Shown: positions 1 through 11,100 of the stretch, in pieces
Layout of the letters: each line of letters starts with the position of its first letter
How positions within the stretch are numbered: the first letter of the stretch is position 1
Source of the DNA: Podarcis raffonei
Taxonomy: Eukaryota; Chordata; Lepidosauria; Squamata; Lacertidae
Direction: 5' to 3'
Length of the DNA stretch: 64,000 bases
Assembly (NCBI RefSeq): GCF_027172205.1
Contig: NC_070617.1
Location: forward strand, 1,123,501-1,187,500
Notes under the pieces: generated by a model
Told to the model about the DNA's origin: nothing
Database searches by the model: none
Seen by the model: the letters and a program-made list of their open reading frames with translations, nothing else
Made by a program: the position numbers and the translations under genes

Positions 1-3000
1 GTAGCTGTGGCCTGTCATTTTCATTTCAAACAGAATTCCAGGAAGGCTCTCCAGCTTCTCCTCCCCAGTGCAGGTTTTCTTTTTATCCTCCTCCTTCTCC
101 CTCACTTCAGAAGCAGTTAATGAACAGTCGAATGCCTGTTCCCAGAAGTCTTGGATAAAGCCATCTCCTTTGGCCCAGGAAGGTCTTAACATTTGAATGA
201 ATCTTTGGAATCCTAATGGCTGATTTGAGTGAACGGTGAAGGATATGGAACCATGGAAGGTTTGCATATCCCAGTTCTTCTGTATGGAATGTGCTGCAAA
301 ATCCCAGTGGGATGTAGCAATCCACACTTTACCCACAGGTGAAATGCCAATTAAGGGTGCTATAAACAGCATTGTTACCAATACCTGAAAGCACGGGTGT
401 TCTCCATAAATAAAAAATACCCTGGGTTTTCTCTCAAACAAAGTAATATAACTTTCCAAGTGTTGGAAAGCATAGTCTATCATCTCGTCCACATAATTCC
501 ATTTTGGGATTCTTACTGTGAGGGCATGACAGATACCATTTTGGGAGAGGATTGGCACCATTGCCTGCAGAAACCTGTCTGCTTTGTCATCATCCACAGC
601 AGCAAGTCCAACCCACGTCCATCCAAAATGCTGAAGCAACCACACAGCTCCCATTTGCTGGTGGGATTCATTTGGGACCATCTGGTACAACAATGGTAAC
701 AGCAGTTTGACACTTTGCTCTGGCCAAAATGATCCATAGGTGAGCTGAAATAAAACATATATGTATTGGAAGGGTTTAACAATTACCGTATTTTTCGCTC
801 CATAAGACACACTTTTTACCTCCTAAAAAGTAAGGGGAAATGTGGGTCTTATGGAGCGAATGGCGCTGCACAGAGAGGGAGACCTGTGCAGTGCCTCTTC
901 AGCGAAGCGGGAGGAGAAATAGAAGGGGCTCTGTTCCTCCTCCACTTCGCTGGAGAGCCGCCACGCAGAGATGGAGAGATTTTTTTCCTTGTTTTCTTCC
1001 TCTGAAAACTAGATGCTTCCTATGGTCGGGTGCGTCTTATACAGCAAAAAATACGTTATTTCGAATCATAGAGCTGCAGGAGTGATTGTAGGCCATCTCT
1101 TCCAACAGCCCATAGGAATCCAGGCTTCAGCTATCTGCAGGTGAGGTGGGGGACCCTTCAATTTTTTGTTCAAGTTGGCATCTATATCTCCAAGCAGAAA
1201 AACGTTTTCTCCAAGCAATACCTTCCTCCACAGAGATGGCAATTCCCAGTGAAGATTGTGTGGCAATCCTCCATTCAGCCATCTTTCCTCATGTCTGGCA
1301 ACTTTAAGATAATCAGAAATCCTCTGACCTTGGTATTTGCTTGAAAAGACTGCCAGCAGCAATCTGGGCTGTGTAGCCAGGAGAGAACTAGCATGCAGCT
1401 CAGAAATTATTATATATGCAAAAGATGTACCATATTAGCTGCTGTAAAAAGGGACTAGTAACAATATGGGGGTTTTTTAATTGAACAAGCAGAGTCTTAA
1501 ATTGCATGCAATACCAGCAAGCAAATACAGAAATTATTGAGACTATACATACAAAAGAACAAAAAGAAAGAAAAAAAGAAAAAGGGGGTTGCACGAAAAG
1601 AAGAAAAGAAAAGAAAAGAAAGAATAAAATAGAGTAAAAAACATAGTAATATCTCATATTTCAGTCAGCAAAGAAAAGAAACTTCTGACTATACCCATTG
1701 TACTAATTTTCAAATAAACTATTATTTACGCATTTACACTATGTGTAATAATGTGATTTTTAATTATTGTTTTAGAAAGATATGATTGAAAAACAAGCAA
1801 GCACTATAACCCTTAATGAACCACAGTACACGCTTGATCTCAGGCAAAAGGCCGAGAAGCGATAATGAATCATGGGATATAAAATGTGGTTGTGAGTTTG
1901 GTGACAAATCTGTCCGCCATTAGCTTCACTTAATTTGACCCCCTGCCATCAGATGCCCCACCTGTACAAATGGGCACCACCATTGTTGCACATATGGTAC
2001 AATAATGCTTCCCTTTAGTCTTCTGTTCTGCACACTGTTTCTTCAAATATTTAATATTATTTTGTGTACCTTAGATCATCACTGTTGCCCTCCTCTCAAT
2101 CTCTTCCTTCTTTTGCTACACAATTGACAAGCGCACAAAGTACTCCACTTGATGCTGACTAGTGCAAAATAAAGTGGAATTATTATATTTTACAACACAG
2201 AATGTATGGTTCTATTAATGCAGTCTACAATTTCACTAAGCCTTTTTGCAACTGTATTACGTTGTTTGCTTATATTTCACTTTTGATTATGTGTTATTCC
2301 TGGGTGTTGTTGTGGGTTTCTTTATCCTAAAAGAAGTATGTTTCATATGTCTCTATTTGATCTCCTTATATTACTTGCAGCAAAGATTTGCACTTCATCA
2401 ACATCATTCTGAATTTTATTCTAGTCATCCAAAGTTTCCCCTTTCCCTCTCAGGTTTTGTCGCTGATGAATTATATGGATGATCTCCTGTCTAGGTCATT
2501 GATAGAAATTTTGAAGGTGAGTCCCAAGACAGAGCCCTGAAGCATCCCAGTTTAAATCCCTCCCAACTTTAATGGGGAACCATCAATGAGCATTCTCATT
2601 GGTTTTTGTACTTTTCTGGTGTTTTTTCTTATTATTCTGGTGTTTATTATTATTTTTCTTATTACACTGGTGTTTTTTCCTATGTTTATTTTTCTTTCTT
2701 TGTTGATTCTGTAACCTTTTTTCTTGTTAAAACCTAATAAAATATTATTTTTTAAAAAATGAGCATTCTTTGAGTACAGTTTTTTGATGTGGTCAGAATC
2801 CATCTGCCTATATGATTAAATTGCATGTTACCCATTGGATAAACCAAAATGCCATGGACACCTCAATCAAAGTGTTTTCTGAAATCCAGATAGGGTGCCA
2901 CCGTTGTGAAATCTCATTCACCCAGCTTACCTGTGGAGTCTTGTGGATTGCTGAAAAGATGGCCACGTTGGCAGAGATTTCAGAGATGCATCCCCCAATG

Positions 3001-4239
3001 AGTGCTATCAGATTGTTCTGGTTGTCACACTTGAAGTTGGGGACAAACCTATGTTGTGTGGAAAGCAGGTTCATTGTTGCCTTGTAAGTCATCCTGGCAG
3101 CATAATAGCTATTGAGGATGTGGAACCCTAGAGAAATATTGGATAAGATGTTGGGATTCTCGTTTACCTCCTTGACAGCAAATGCTAAGGCCAGGATGTG
3201 CTGATAATTCTTTGGGACTGAACTGTAAGGAGAGTTAATAAAGTAACCATCACATTAAAAGCACATTTGCACTCTTCCTCATCATTCAGCTGCATCTTCC
3301 AAGATTGATGTGTAGTTTTTAATTGCACAGGATTATAGACGGTACTATCAATCCATTTTATACAAGCATAAGCTTTTCTAATACTTTCCCAGGGCGCTTA
3401 AACATTTGAAAGTAGGAAGAAGACATGAACATTTGAAAGTTAGGGACAATATTTTCTTTAGAGGTAAATATGTATCTCACGCATACTCTTTCAGAGAGTC
3501 AGGTTTATTAAGGGTCCTTCTCTAGTGCATTTTCCAGTGTGCCTCTAGTTACAGCAATAAACCCAACTTTGTTTCTTTGCAGGTTGGGAGAGAAAGATGT
3601 GCAAATTAGATGTCAGAAAACAAGAGGAGAAAGAAACATTGTGTTATCTCTTTAGTAAAGGTAAAGGTACCCCTGACCGTTAGGTCCAGTCGCGGATGAT
3701 CCTGGGGTTGCGCGCTAATCCCGCTCTATAGGCCAAGGGAGGTGGCATTTGTCCACAGACAGTTTTTCCAGGTCATGTGGCCAGCATGACTAAGCCGCCT
3801 CTGGCCAGAGCGGTACCTATTTATCTACTTGCACTTTGACGTGCTTTCAAACTGCTATGTTGGCAGGAGCAGGGACCAAGCAACAGGAGCTCACCCCGTC
3901 GCGGGGATTCAAACCACCGACCTTCTGATCGGCAAGCCCAAGAGGCTCTGTGGTTTAGACCACAGCACCACCCACTCTTTACTATGTTATATCTATACTC
4001 TTTACTATGGCACTAAGAAATTGAAAATTAAAAACACCAGGAGTTCTGTGGTAAAAGTGAGTAGGGGTATAAACCACTAAGTGTTTTTTTTCTAGAGGAG
4101 GAAAACAAACCAGAGGGACCATTCATTTTCAATTGGCTTCTGAAGGAATCTTACAAGTTGTATCAAATATGATGTATAACAATTGCAGTCCCACGTTTAC
4201 ACTTAAAATTAAGCACAGCATTCCTTAATGACCTGCACC

Positions 4240-4291
<52 letters not shown>

Positions 4292-4597
4292 GGAGAAAAG
4301 AAGAAGAGGAATACGAAGAAGAGTACGAGTGTCTTACAAAGGATCGTCAATCATCGTTTGTGAAGGCTGCTCCATGAATGATGGGGTATTAGAGTGGAAT
4401 AAGACTTGAGAAACAATCTCACCAATGAGGAGGTCTCCGGGCTGATAAAAACCATGAGGAATAGGGAGGGGATCCTCAAACATGCTGAAATTAATAAAAT
4501 GTGTGTTGCATGCAGTATGACACAGCAGTACAAGAAGGAAGGCTACCACCAGCATGATCCTGTTCATAAAACTGTCCCTCCAAAGATGCAGTGCCAT
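1..4597 (-). CDS. V2R gene A: vomeronasal type 2 receptor, 3' part beyond the left edge
   Basis: Family C GPCR of the V2R group, expected at the surface of vomeronasal neurons. Visible exons: exon 1 4338-4597, exon 2 2931-3222 (292 bp), exon 3 744 down to 1, cut by the window edge. Exon 1 has a hydrophobic signal (MNRIMLVVAFLLVLL); the start may be 4597 or the in-frame Met at 4567, which directly precedes the signal. Exon 1 ends in phase 2 at gtaaga; exon 2 opens after tccttacag and closes at gtaagc; exon 3 opens after ttatttcag. Exon 2 carries [14 protein letters not shown] and exon 3 carries GWTWVGL and CTGEEKLESLPG, both typical of the V2R ligand-binding domain. No stop or frameshift was seen in the visible 3 exons. 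Its N-terminus differs from both subtypes in the B-G array, so it is a third subtype. Whether exons 4-6 are intact cannot be judged. Confidence 0.9.
786..1055. mobile_element. Short TIR DNA element (MITE-like), copy 1
   Basis: The ends are imperfect inverted repeats: ccgtatttttcgctccataa on the left and its approximate reverse complement ending aaaaaatacg on the right. A related copy lies at 51925-52184. It is in intron 2 of gene A and starts 42 bp from the exon 3 acceptor. It has no coding capacity. The family name is not certain. Confidence 0.65.
1086..2364. other. Intron 2 of gene A, unassigned sequence
   Basis: No exon is seen here. An open minus-strand stretch near 1066-1362 resembles no protein I can name. 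A purine-rich run (AAAAG/AAAGA) occupies about 1558-1630. The rest is AT-rich and unassigned. Confidence 0.4.
2380..2830. mobile_element. Old CR1/L3-type LINE 3' remnant, interrupted
   Basis: The stretch around 2490-2584, with its 'gtcattgatagaaattttg ... agacagagccctgaagcatcc' phrasing, resembles CR1/L3 3' sequence and resumes at 2770 ('tttgagtacagttttttgat'). It is split by the L1 tail at 2597-2757. The call rests on remembered consensus phrasing, and the outer limits are approximate. Confidence 0.5.
2597..2757 (+). mobile_element. 5'-truncated L1-type LINE tail
   Basis: This 161 bp piece ends in an AATAAA-containing A-rich tail (aaaacctaataaaa). It is flanked by the 12 bp direct repeat aatgagcattct at 2585-2596 and 2758-2769, the mark of target-primed retrotransposition. 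It sits inside the older CR1/L3 remnant. Confidence 0.65.
3658..3974 (-). mobile_element. Sauria-type tRNA-derived SINE
   Basis: Read on the minus strand, it has a tRNA-like head with A-box region tggtctaaaccac and a B-box-like ggtttgaatcc. A long body follows (gcaagtagataaataggtac) and a BovB-type tail ending in acctttac repeats. It is flanked by a 10 bp direct repeat with one mismatch (ctctttagta 3648-3657, ctctttacta 3975-3984). It lies in intron 1 of gene A. The type is diagnostic of squamates. Confidence 0.85.
4243..4292. repeat. (GT)n(GA)n microsatellite
   Basis: A pure GT run passes directly into a GA run, just beyond the exon 1 donor of gene A (intron 1). Confidence 0.9.
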
Positions 4598-5775
4598 GTT
4601 TCTGAGTGTAACAATCTATGCAACTGCTATCAGTTTTGCTCCAGTCCCAATTGAATGGTGGGTGATATTGTTGCTACATAAATATACAGCACAGCTGGTT
4701 AGGGAAGCTATGCACTGGTACCCTAATAATAGCTCCTTGTTCATCAGTGTTTCCAAATAGTCTGCTTTTATCCTTTGACAGAGAGTATGAATTGCAATGC
4801 TGTTGTTGCTTTCTTCCTTTAAAAATTAAATGAAATGATAAAACATTCTGTTGGTGTGCAAAGATGCCAAAATTATAACCATGTGAATTTTCAATCTGTT
4901 TGCCCAGATGAACAGACAATAAATTTCAGGGCATCTCTATTATTTCATATTGCTGAATGAGGTTAAGTTTTCCGCAGGAATAATATGTGGTGTGGAAGTC
5001 AGCAAGGAAGAGAAAGTACGAGGAACAAATATGATCATGGTATCACGATTTCTGGTTAGAAATCATGGTGGAATAACTTGGTAGAAGTCAAACCTAACAT
5101 ATAAAAATTTAGGGTAATAACAAAAGATGTCTGAGCCCTACCTGCTCCTAGATCCAATTCTGACAAACACAAGAGTTTTATACCTCTTTTGAAATGTTTA
5201 TTCTTGGTCTTGTTCACTGGCTCTGGGTGCCGTTGCATCAGAGAGGGGAAAGCAGCAATTTTGACAATGATAGTGATTATTATCATGTGTTTATGCCTTT
5301 GAAGTTGCAACCAGCACGACAAGATTGCTGAAAGTGATTTTCCTGGATTTTGCAGCTATTATTATCTCTTAGTTGCCAGTGAAATTTTGCGCAATGTGTC
5401 TTGCCTCTGCCAAGAACGAGTTAAGTTCACATAAAGGTAATTCATATTTGGCATAAACCTGATTCTGGGTCCCATTGCACATGGGGCATCTTTACCTGGC
5501 GAAGTGGGGCAAGACAGCCATGGCGGAGATGCACTTGGACCTCCCCGTCTCCTTGTGAGATCTCATGGGGGAATGTCATCCAACAGGATGTTGCAAGAGG
5601 GAGGGAGGGGATGAGATCATTGACTTGCAGCCATTTTGCCCCTAGTGAGCCCCCCCCCATCTCATAACTACTGTTGTGGAGGTGGGCGGTGATTAACAAA
5701 ATCAATAGTCCTGGAAAAATGGGAATATCCCCTCACTCACCCAAGTTTTGGACATTCCACATCTTTCCGCAGCAG
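4598..5775. other. A-B intergenic sequence
   Basis: This is the 5' flank of gene A. No exon and no repeat family that I can name is seen. Any promoter of gene A would lie here, but none could be recognised. Short open frames look random. Confidence 0.5.
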
Positions 5776-6110
5776 AGCCCCCCCCCTTTTTTTGGCTTTT
5801 TATTTATATTTTTCAAATTTATACATTTCATTAGTTTTACAATCAATTTAACATTTCAAAACTGGACTCCCTTCCCTCTCTTTCTGCAGTTCCTTAATAT
5901 TTTTTTAATATCTTCTGCATATCCAAATTCATTTGACTTGTTCATTTGATTATCTACTGTAAATATATAGTCTTATAAAACTGCAGGTTATTAAAATAAC
6001 CCTGCTAATGTTTTTATCTATTTACAATTTATCTGTAAATATTCAATATCCTCAGCAGAGTTTATTTCTCTTTGAGAAAAAGTAAGTTGCTCCCATAAAT
6101 GTAAGCTAAG
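5776..6110 (-). mobile_element. Probable L1 3' end
   Basis: On the minus strand this AT-rich piece ends in an A-rich tail just before a G run (5779-5799 in plus coordinates). Its composition resembles a LINE L1 3' UTR. No target-site repeat was found and there is no coding part. Confidence 0.4.
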
Positions 6111-6186
6111 CTTTCATCATAAAGTAAACTGTAAGAAAATAACATAATGAGGGAAACTAAATACAACAACATAAGGCAACTCTGGG

Positions 6187-6256
6187 GAAGGAGAAGGAGA
6201 AGGAGAAGGAGAAGGAGAAGGAGAAGGAGAAGGAGGAGGAGAAGGAGAAGGAGAAG
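6187..6256. repeat. (GAGAAG)n purine microsatellite
   Basis: Near-perfect hexamer/trimer purine repeat. The open frames it makes (poly-Arg on plus, Ser/Phe on minus) are artefacts of the repeat. Confidence 0.9.
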
Positions 6257-6390
6257 AAGCCTCTTAACTGAAACTCAATGGAAAGCCCTGAAGGGAGGGG
6301 CTGATTCTGGAGCAGAACACACAAGCCCCTCCCACCTGATACCAAATACTCCACTATTTAAATTAGGCCCCAGTGTTTTTCTTAAAACTA

Positions 6391-6830
6391 CTGGCTCGTG
6401 AGCTTGACATCGATACCAGGAAAGGTCCTAGAACAGATAATGCAACAGACAGTCTGTGAGCACTTACAAAAGGATGCTATGATTACTAAGACCTCACAGA
6501 GTGTTTGTTGTGGGGGAGGAAGGGAAAGGAGAATGCTAGCCACTTTGAGACTCCTTCGGGTGGTGATGAAGCGGGATATCAGATCCAAACTCTTCTAAGA
6601 ACCAGCGTGGATTTCTCAAAAATATGTCAGATGAATCACATTTCCTTTTTGATGGAGTTACACGCTTGGTGGATCAGGGGAATGCTGTGGACAGAGTGTA
6701 TCTTGATTTCAGTAAGGCTTTGGACAAAGTCTCCTCCCCTCCCTCATATTCATGTGAGGAAGCTGGTAAAATGTGGGTTAAATCAGGGAACTGTTAGATA
6801 GCTGGTTAACTGACTGATATCATTTTGTTG
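6391..6830 (+). mobile_element. CR1/L3-type LINE reverse-transcriptase fragment
   Basis: The plus strand reads PGKVLEQIM, then after a SINE interruption NQRGFL-like sequence and VYLDFSKALDKV, the hallmark of a CR1/L3 RT core. The same stretch follows the 3' flank of type I genes D (about 25862-25925) and F (about 48822-48990). It was therefore in the cassette before duplication. It is broken by indels and truncation. Confidence 0.7.
6491..6597 (+). mobile_element. 3' part of a tRNA SINE
   Basis: It matches the 3' half of the SINE at 55918-56153 (acctcacagagtgtttgttg ... caaatccaaactcttct region). It splits the CR1/L3 RT fragment, with a short ctaag repeat on both sides. Confidence 0.7.
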
Positions 6831-7065
6831 CAGACAGGATAATGTCCCAGGCCACTTGTGCTCAAAAGCATTGCCACAGAATAAGTACTGATCCTCATCA
6901 GTGGCAGTGATGGAAAAATTAAGCAATTCACCACTGTTCTGATTTTGTCCTCACACTTTCTCCCAAAGGAATTCTTGGAGCTGCTCCAGATTGTTTTTAT
7001 CGTTTACTTGTTAATTCTTCAATTATTTGTTTACTTGTTGATTGTTTAACTTCTAGGGACATGAG

Positions 7066-8086
7066 TGTAGTAATCGGGCGCCCAGCCACTTGCCCCTCCC
7101 TCACCCGTCTTTGCTTCTCCGGCCAGAGGAGGCGTCTGGAGCAAGGCTGGCAAGCCCATTTACTTTTCCAGAAACAGGCCAAAATAGAACTGGTAAGGCT
7201 GCCGCCACTCCCTGAACCCAGGGTTACCAGAAGCCACAGCTCAAGGGAGTCAGCTGTGCTCCTTTGTTACCAGCTAACCCCAAAACTACAAGTTGCTTCC
7301 ACAAACTTGCAGGCATAAATCCTTTGATATAGCGCAACCAAGAAGTCTAGGCGTTGGAATTAGCCATTCCCCCGGATAGGCACACACAATGCACAAGAAA
7401 ATTTCTTTCTTAAAATGTATTTTAAAAACATAAAGAACATGCTAATAAGCAGGCACATCTCTTGGTAAATTACAACTACAGAAAAATAAGAACGTTGTAA
7501 ATTATAGCTGACTATATACTCACTTCTATACTCTAAGGCAAAGCTAGTATAGTTAAAGTCTTTCAGAAATCCGCATCTAAAAGTCTCAGAAAATCTTTAA
7601 TGCAAAAGCACAAAAGGACGAAAAGACGGCTGCTTTGGTGGACATCAGCAGCCGGGCGATTCTTTGAGAAAAGCAGAGCGCGCGCTTTCAAAACACTCTC
7701 TAGATCTTTTATCCATAATTTGCACGTGGAATCAGAAACCCCCAAGCCCAATCAGAACCCTTGATTACATTTGAATTCTCCAATAACCAGCTTGTGGGCT
7801 AATAATTCTAATTTGTGGCAGCTGAACCAATTAAGCCTTCAGAACCTAGATCAAGGTGTTTCCTCCCTTCCCATGGAGACTGGTGGAGCATAGGCAGATG
7901 CACATTCTCAAGCAATCAAGAATAGATAACATTGCAGAGGGTATGGTCTCATAGCTTTGAACACAGGTGTTAAACCTTCAATTTAGCCCGACAATTCCTT
8001 TCCCATGGTAGTCCTCTCACACCCTTGGAGCCAACAGGCCCAGAGATTAAAGCAACAGCTACTAGGGAAGTACTAACTTTACTACA
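7066..8086. mobile_element. Solo LTR of an endogenous retrovirus/LTR element (fossil)
   Basis: About 1.02 kb, beginning TGTAGTAA and ending TTACTACA. It is flanked by a 5 bp direct repeat with one mismatch (atgag 7061-7065, acgag 8087-8091). The paralogous flank of gene D (26221-26240) runs straight from 'acatgag' to 'tatcccag', which is the empty site. No internal retroviral region is present. It is younger than the cassette duplications. The family is not assignable. Confidence 0.75.
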
Positions 8087-8179
8087 ACGAGTATCCCAGA
8101 TTTCTAATTACATACATGCAAATAAAATAGCAATAACAGAAACCTAGAATTACAAGCATGATTCAGACTTCTGGATTAT

Positions 8180-11100
8180 TTAAAACTGTCTCCTTATTAG
8201 CTGCTCCCTGCTGTTCAGCTCAGGCCTCAGTAAAATAACACAGCATTTGGGGGAAAAGATGCAGCCCAGTAACCCACAACTGGAGGCCAAGATGGAGAAG
8301 ATCTCCACAGCCACCATATATTTGCCCTTGGTGCTCAGGTAGGTTGGAACAAAGGAGAGCCACACACTGCAAAAGACCAACATGCTGAAGGTGATGAATT
8401 TGGCTTCATTGAAACTGTCAGGCAACTTTCTAGCTAGGAAAGCCACCGTGAAGCTCACAATGGCCAGCAAACCCATGAATCCCAGGACACAATAAAACAT
8501 GACAGTGGAGCCTTCATTACATTCCAGTATTATTTCTTCAGTCATTGAGTGCATGTCAACGTCTGGGAAAGGAGGAGAAGTGGCCAGCCATGTGCTACAG
8601 ATTGTGGCTTGAATAAGGGAGCAGGAAAGAACAATGGAGCTGGCCAGTGGTTTCCCCAGCCACTTCCTCATGCTGGAGCCAGGCTTGGTGGCCATGAAAG
8701 CCAGAACCACAATGGTGGTTTTGGCCAATATGCAAGAAATTGCCACTGAGAAGATCATGCCAAAAGCAGTTTGTCGAAGGAGGCAGGTGACTTCCTCAGG
8801 CTGGCCAATGAAGAGCAGAGCACAAAGGAAGGAGAGCAGGAGGAAAAGGAGGAGAATATAAGTGAGGTTGCGGTTGTTGGCTTTAACTATGGGAGTATCT
8901 CTGTGCTTTGTGAATATTTGAAGCACCAAAGCTGTGATGCAGGAAAAGAAGAGGGTTAACGTGGCCAAACTGATCCCCAACGGTTCACCATAAGACAAGA
9001 ATGTTTTGTCTTTGGGGAGGCAGCCATCCTGTTCATTGTTTGCATATTGATCTCCAGGGCATTCTAAGCAGTCGTCCATGTCTGAAAAAGAAAATGGAAG
9101 AAACAAATCTTATTAAAACAAAAAAGAGATACCAAAATGTATATTTGCTACTTCTATACTGTTTTCCCACTAAAGAAAGGAGCTTCACTGGAAAAATTAA
9201 AGCGTGTGATGCATTCCTTACTCTCCTTGTTTGAGATCTTCCCTTCTGGACACGGAAGGCAATCATAGCAGCAGAATGGCTTTCCTTCCTTCTTGTTCTT
9301 TCTATAACCTGCATGACAATTCTCATTACACAGAGAAGTGGGTTGTGCCTGTTCATAAATGAAAGAAGGAAATAGTTTGGGACTTATCTTCAAATAGTAA
9401 AAATGACTGTAAAGCAATAGCTTTCTTTAGGTTTTTTTGTTTTATTTGAAGATGATCTTAAATCTTGCTCTAATTGTAGCATTGGAACTTCTATCATTAC
9501 TCCAGTACCTTTGCCTTTATGAAAACCATATTGGTAAGTATTTGAACTTCTTCAGAGATTAGCATGCCAATCTCTTATCAAATTAGAAAATGTTCAGTTG
9601 AAAGCTTATTGGGTCAGTATCTCATGAATATAGAAATTGCTCAAGTGCTTTTGACTTACAGTTGCAATAGAAATTATTGAAATTCTGCCCCGTCCAGGTA
9701 GTCTAACCACTGTTCCTTTAACTTTGAACTTGCGAACTATGCTTCCAATGGTTTCTCTGGCAACATTCATTGCATTTCCTTTCTTTTTGTATACTTGTAC
9801 CTTTTTTGTGAAGGGCGATGATCTCTTGTCTTACCTTCTTGGACCATTCTACTGACTTAGAAATATGGCTAACATACAGCAACATTTGACATTCAACAAA
9901 CCCCTTGCGAGTTCAGGTATTTCATGTATTAGATAGAGCTAGAAACAAGATAGCTTTCCTTTTATCAGTGCTACAGCCTGATATTTCCTTAACAGATTTA
10001 GTCTGATTCTGATAATTGATGAGTCAATGTGTTGCAATGAGGCAGTTTTGGGACACTGAACAAAAAACTAGAGAAAATCCTGAATAAATTCTTACCTGGT
10101 TGAACCAGTTGGGCCACATGATACCATCTTCATGAATGGTAAACTTCTTTTCTGGGGGAGCTTGTGGGTCCATTGTTCCAACTTTGACTCTCAGAAATGA
10201 CTGATTTGGGAATGTGACCCAATTTATTATATCAAATCCAGCTACTAATTCCCCATTTTGGTCAAAGGAAACTTCTTCCCCGGCACTATTATTAAATGAA
10301 ATACTTCCCAGAAAGTTTTGGAGCTAAGTTTGAAGAAGAAAAAGGCAATTAATGAAGATGCCAAAATTAATTAAATATTAGTAATATTTGTACAAACAGA
10401 GTGTTTATCTTTAACATTTAAGACCTATAGTTTGTGGTCCATTTAAAAGTTGTATGTTAGTGTTTTTCTTTCTCTCTTTTTAATGAATCTCTTCTTCAAA
10501 AATGGATGGAGCTAAAAAGGAAAAAGGAATTAATGAGCTGTGTTATTTTCTAGAATAACAGGTGCTATTTTCTAGAAAAACAGGTGCTGGAACTCACCAC
10601 AAACACCTTCCTTGTTCCCTTGGAATGGCAATGGAGTCCCCTTGAGAGGGGAGGGAACTGAATTCCAGTGAGTTCCGGCTGAAAAAAGCCCTGTAGTAAT
10701 GTTCATTGTGAAGGTAAGATGTGGTTCTTCTGAGAATTACAGTTAGTCTTAGCCTAAATTTCATGGAACTTCACAAAAAATATTAGACAGGACGTTCTTT
10801 CAAACAGGTGGATAAGCTGTGTAGATAAGCTGCTCATCACTTTCCAGGGATACTGGGCTGCCTTTGTACAAATTGTGATAGCATGATATTGTGTACCTAG
10901 CCATCTATAGCCATGTTTTGCTATTCCAAGGACAACTGAACCCACTTTAAAGTGATGGCAGAATTTCATCCATTATGTTATCCTAACCATTAGTGGATAG
11001 CCACTTCCTCCCTGAGATGAAAGAGGAACGAGTTTCCCCTACTGACAGAGGTATTCAAGAAAAGTCCCCCCTTTGGCTGAGCTCCGGAGTTGATTACACA

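Noticed and set aside
1066-1362. 98-codon minus-strand frame in intron 2 of gene A
   Set aside because: Overlaps the edge of the TIR element and matches no family I know; probably part of an unnamed repeat.
3900-3974. tRNA-like sequence with A and B boxes
   Set aside because: Head of a Sauria SINE with SINE body, tail and target repeats; not a tRNA gene. The same applies to 20127-20200, 16751-16830 and 55918-55990.
6147-6401. Poly-arginine frame over the GAGAAG repeat
   Set aside because: Produced by the microsatellite; no homology outside it.
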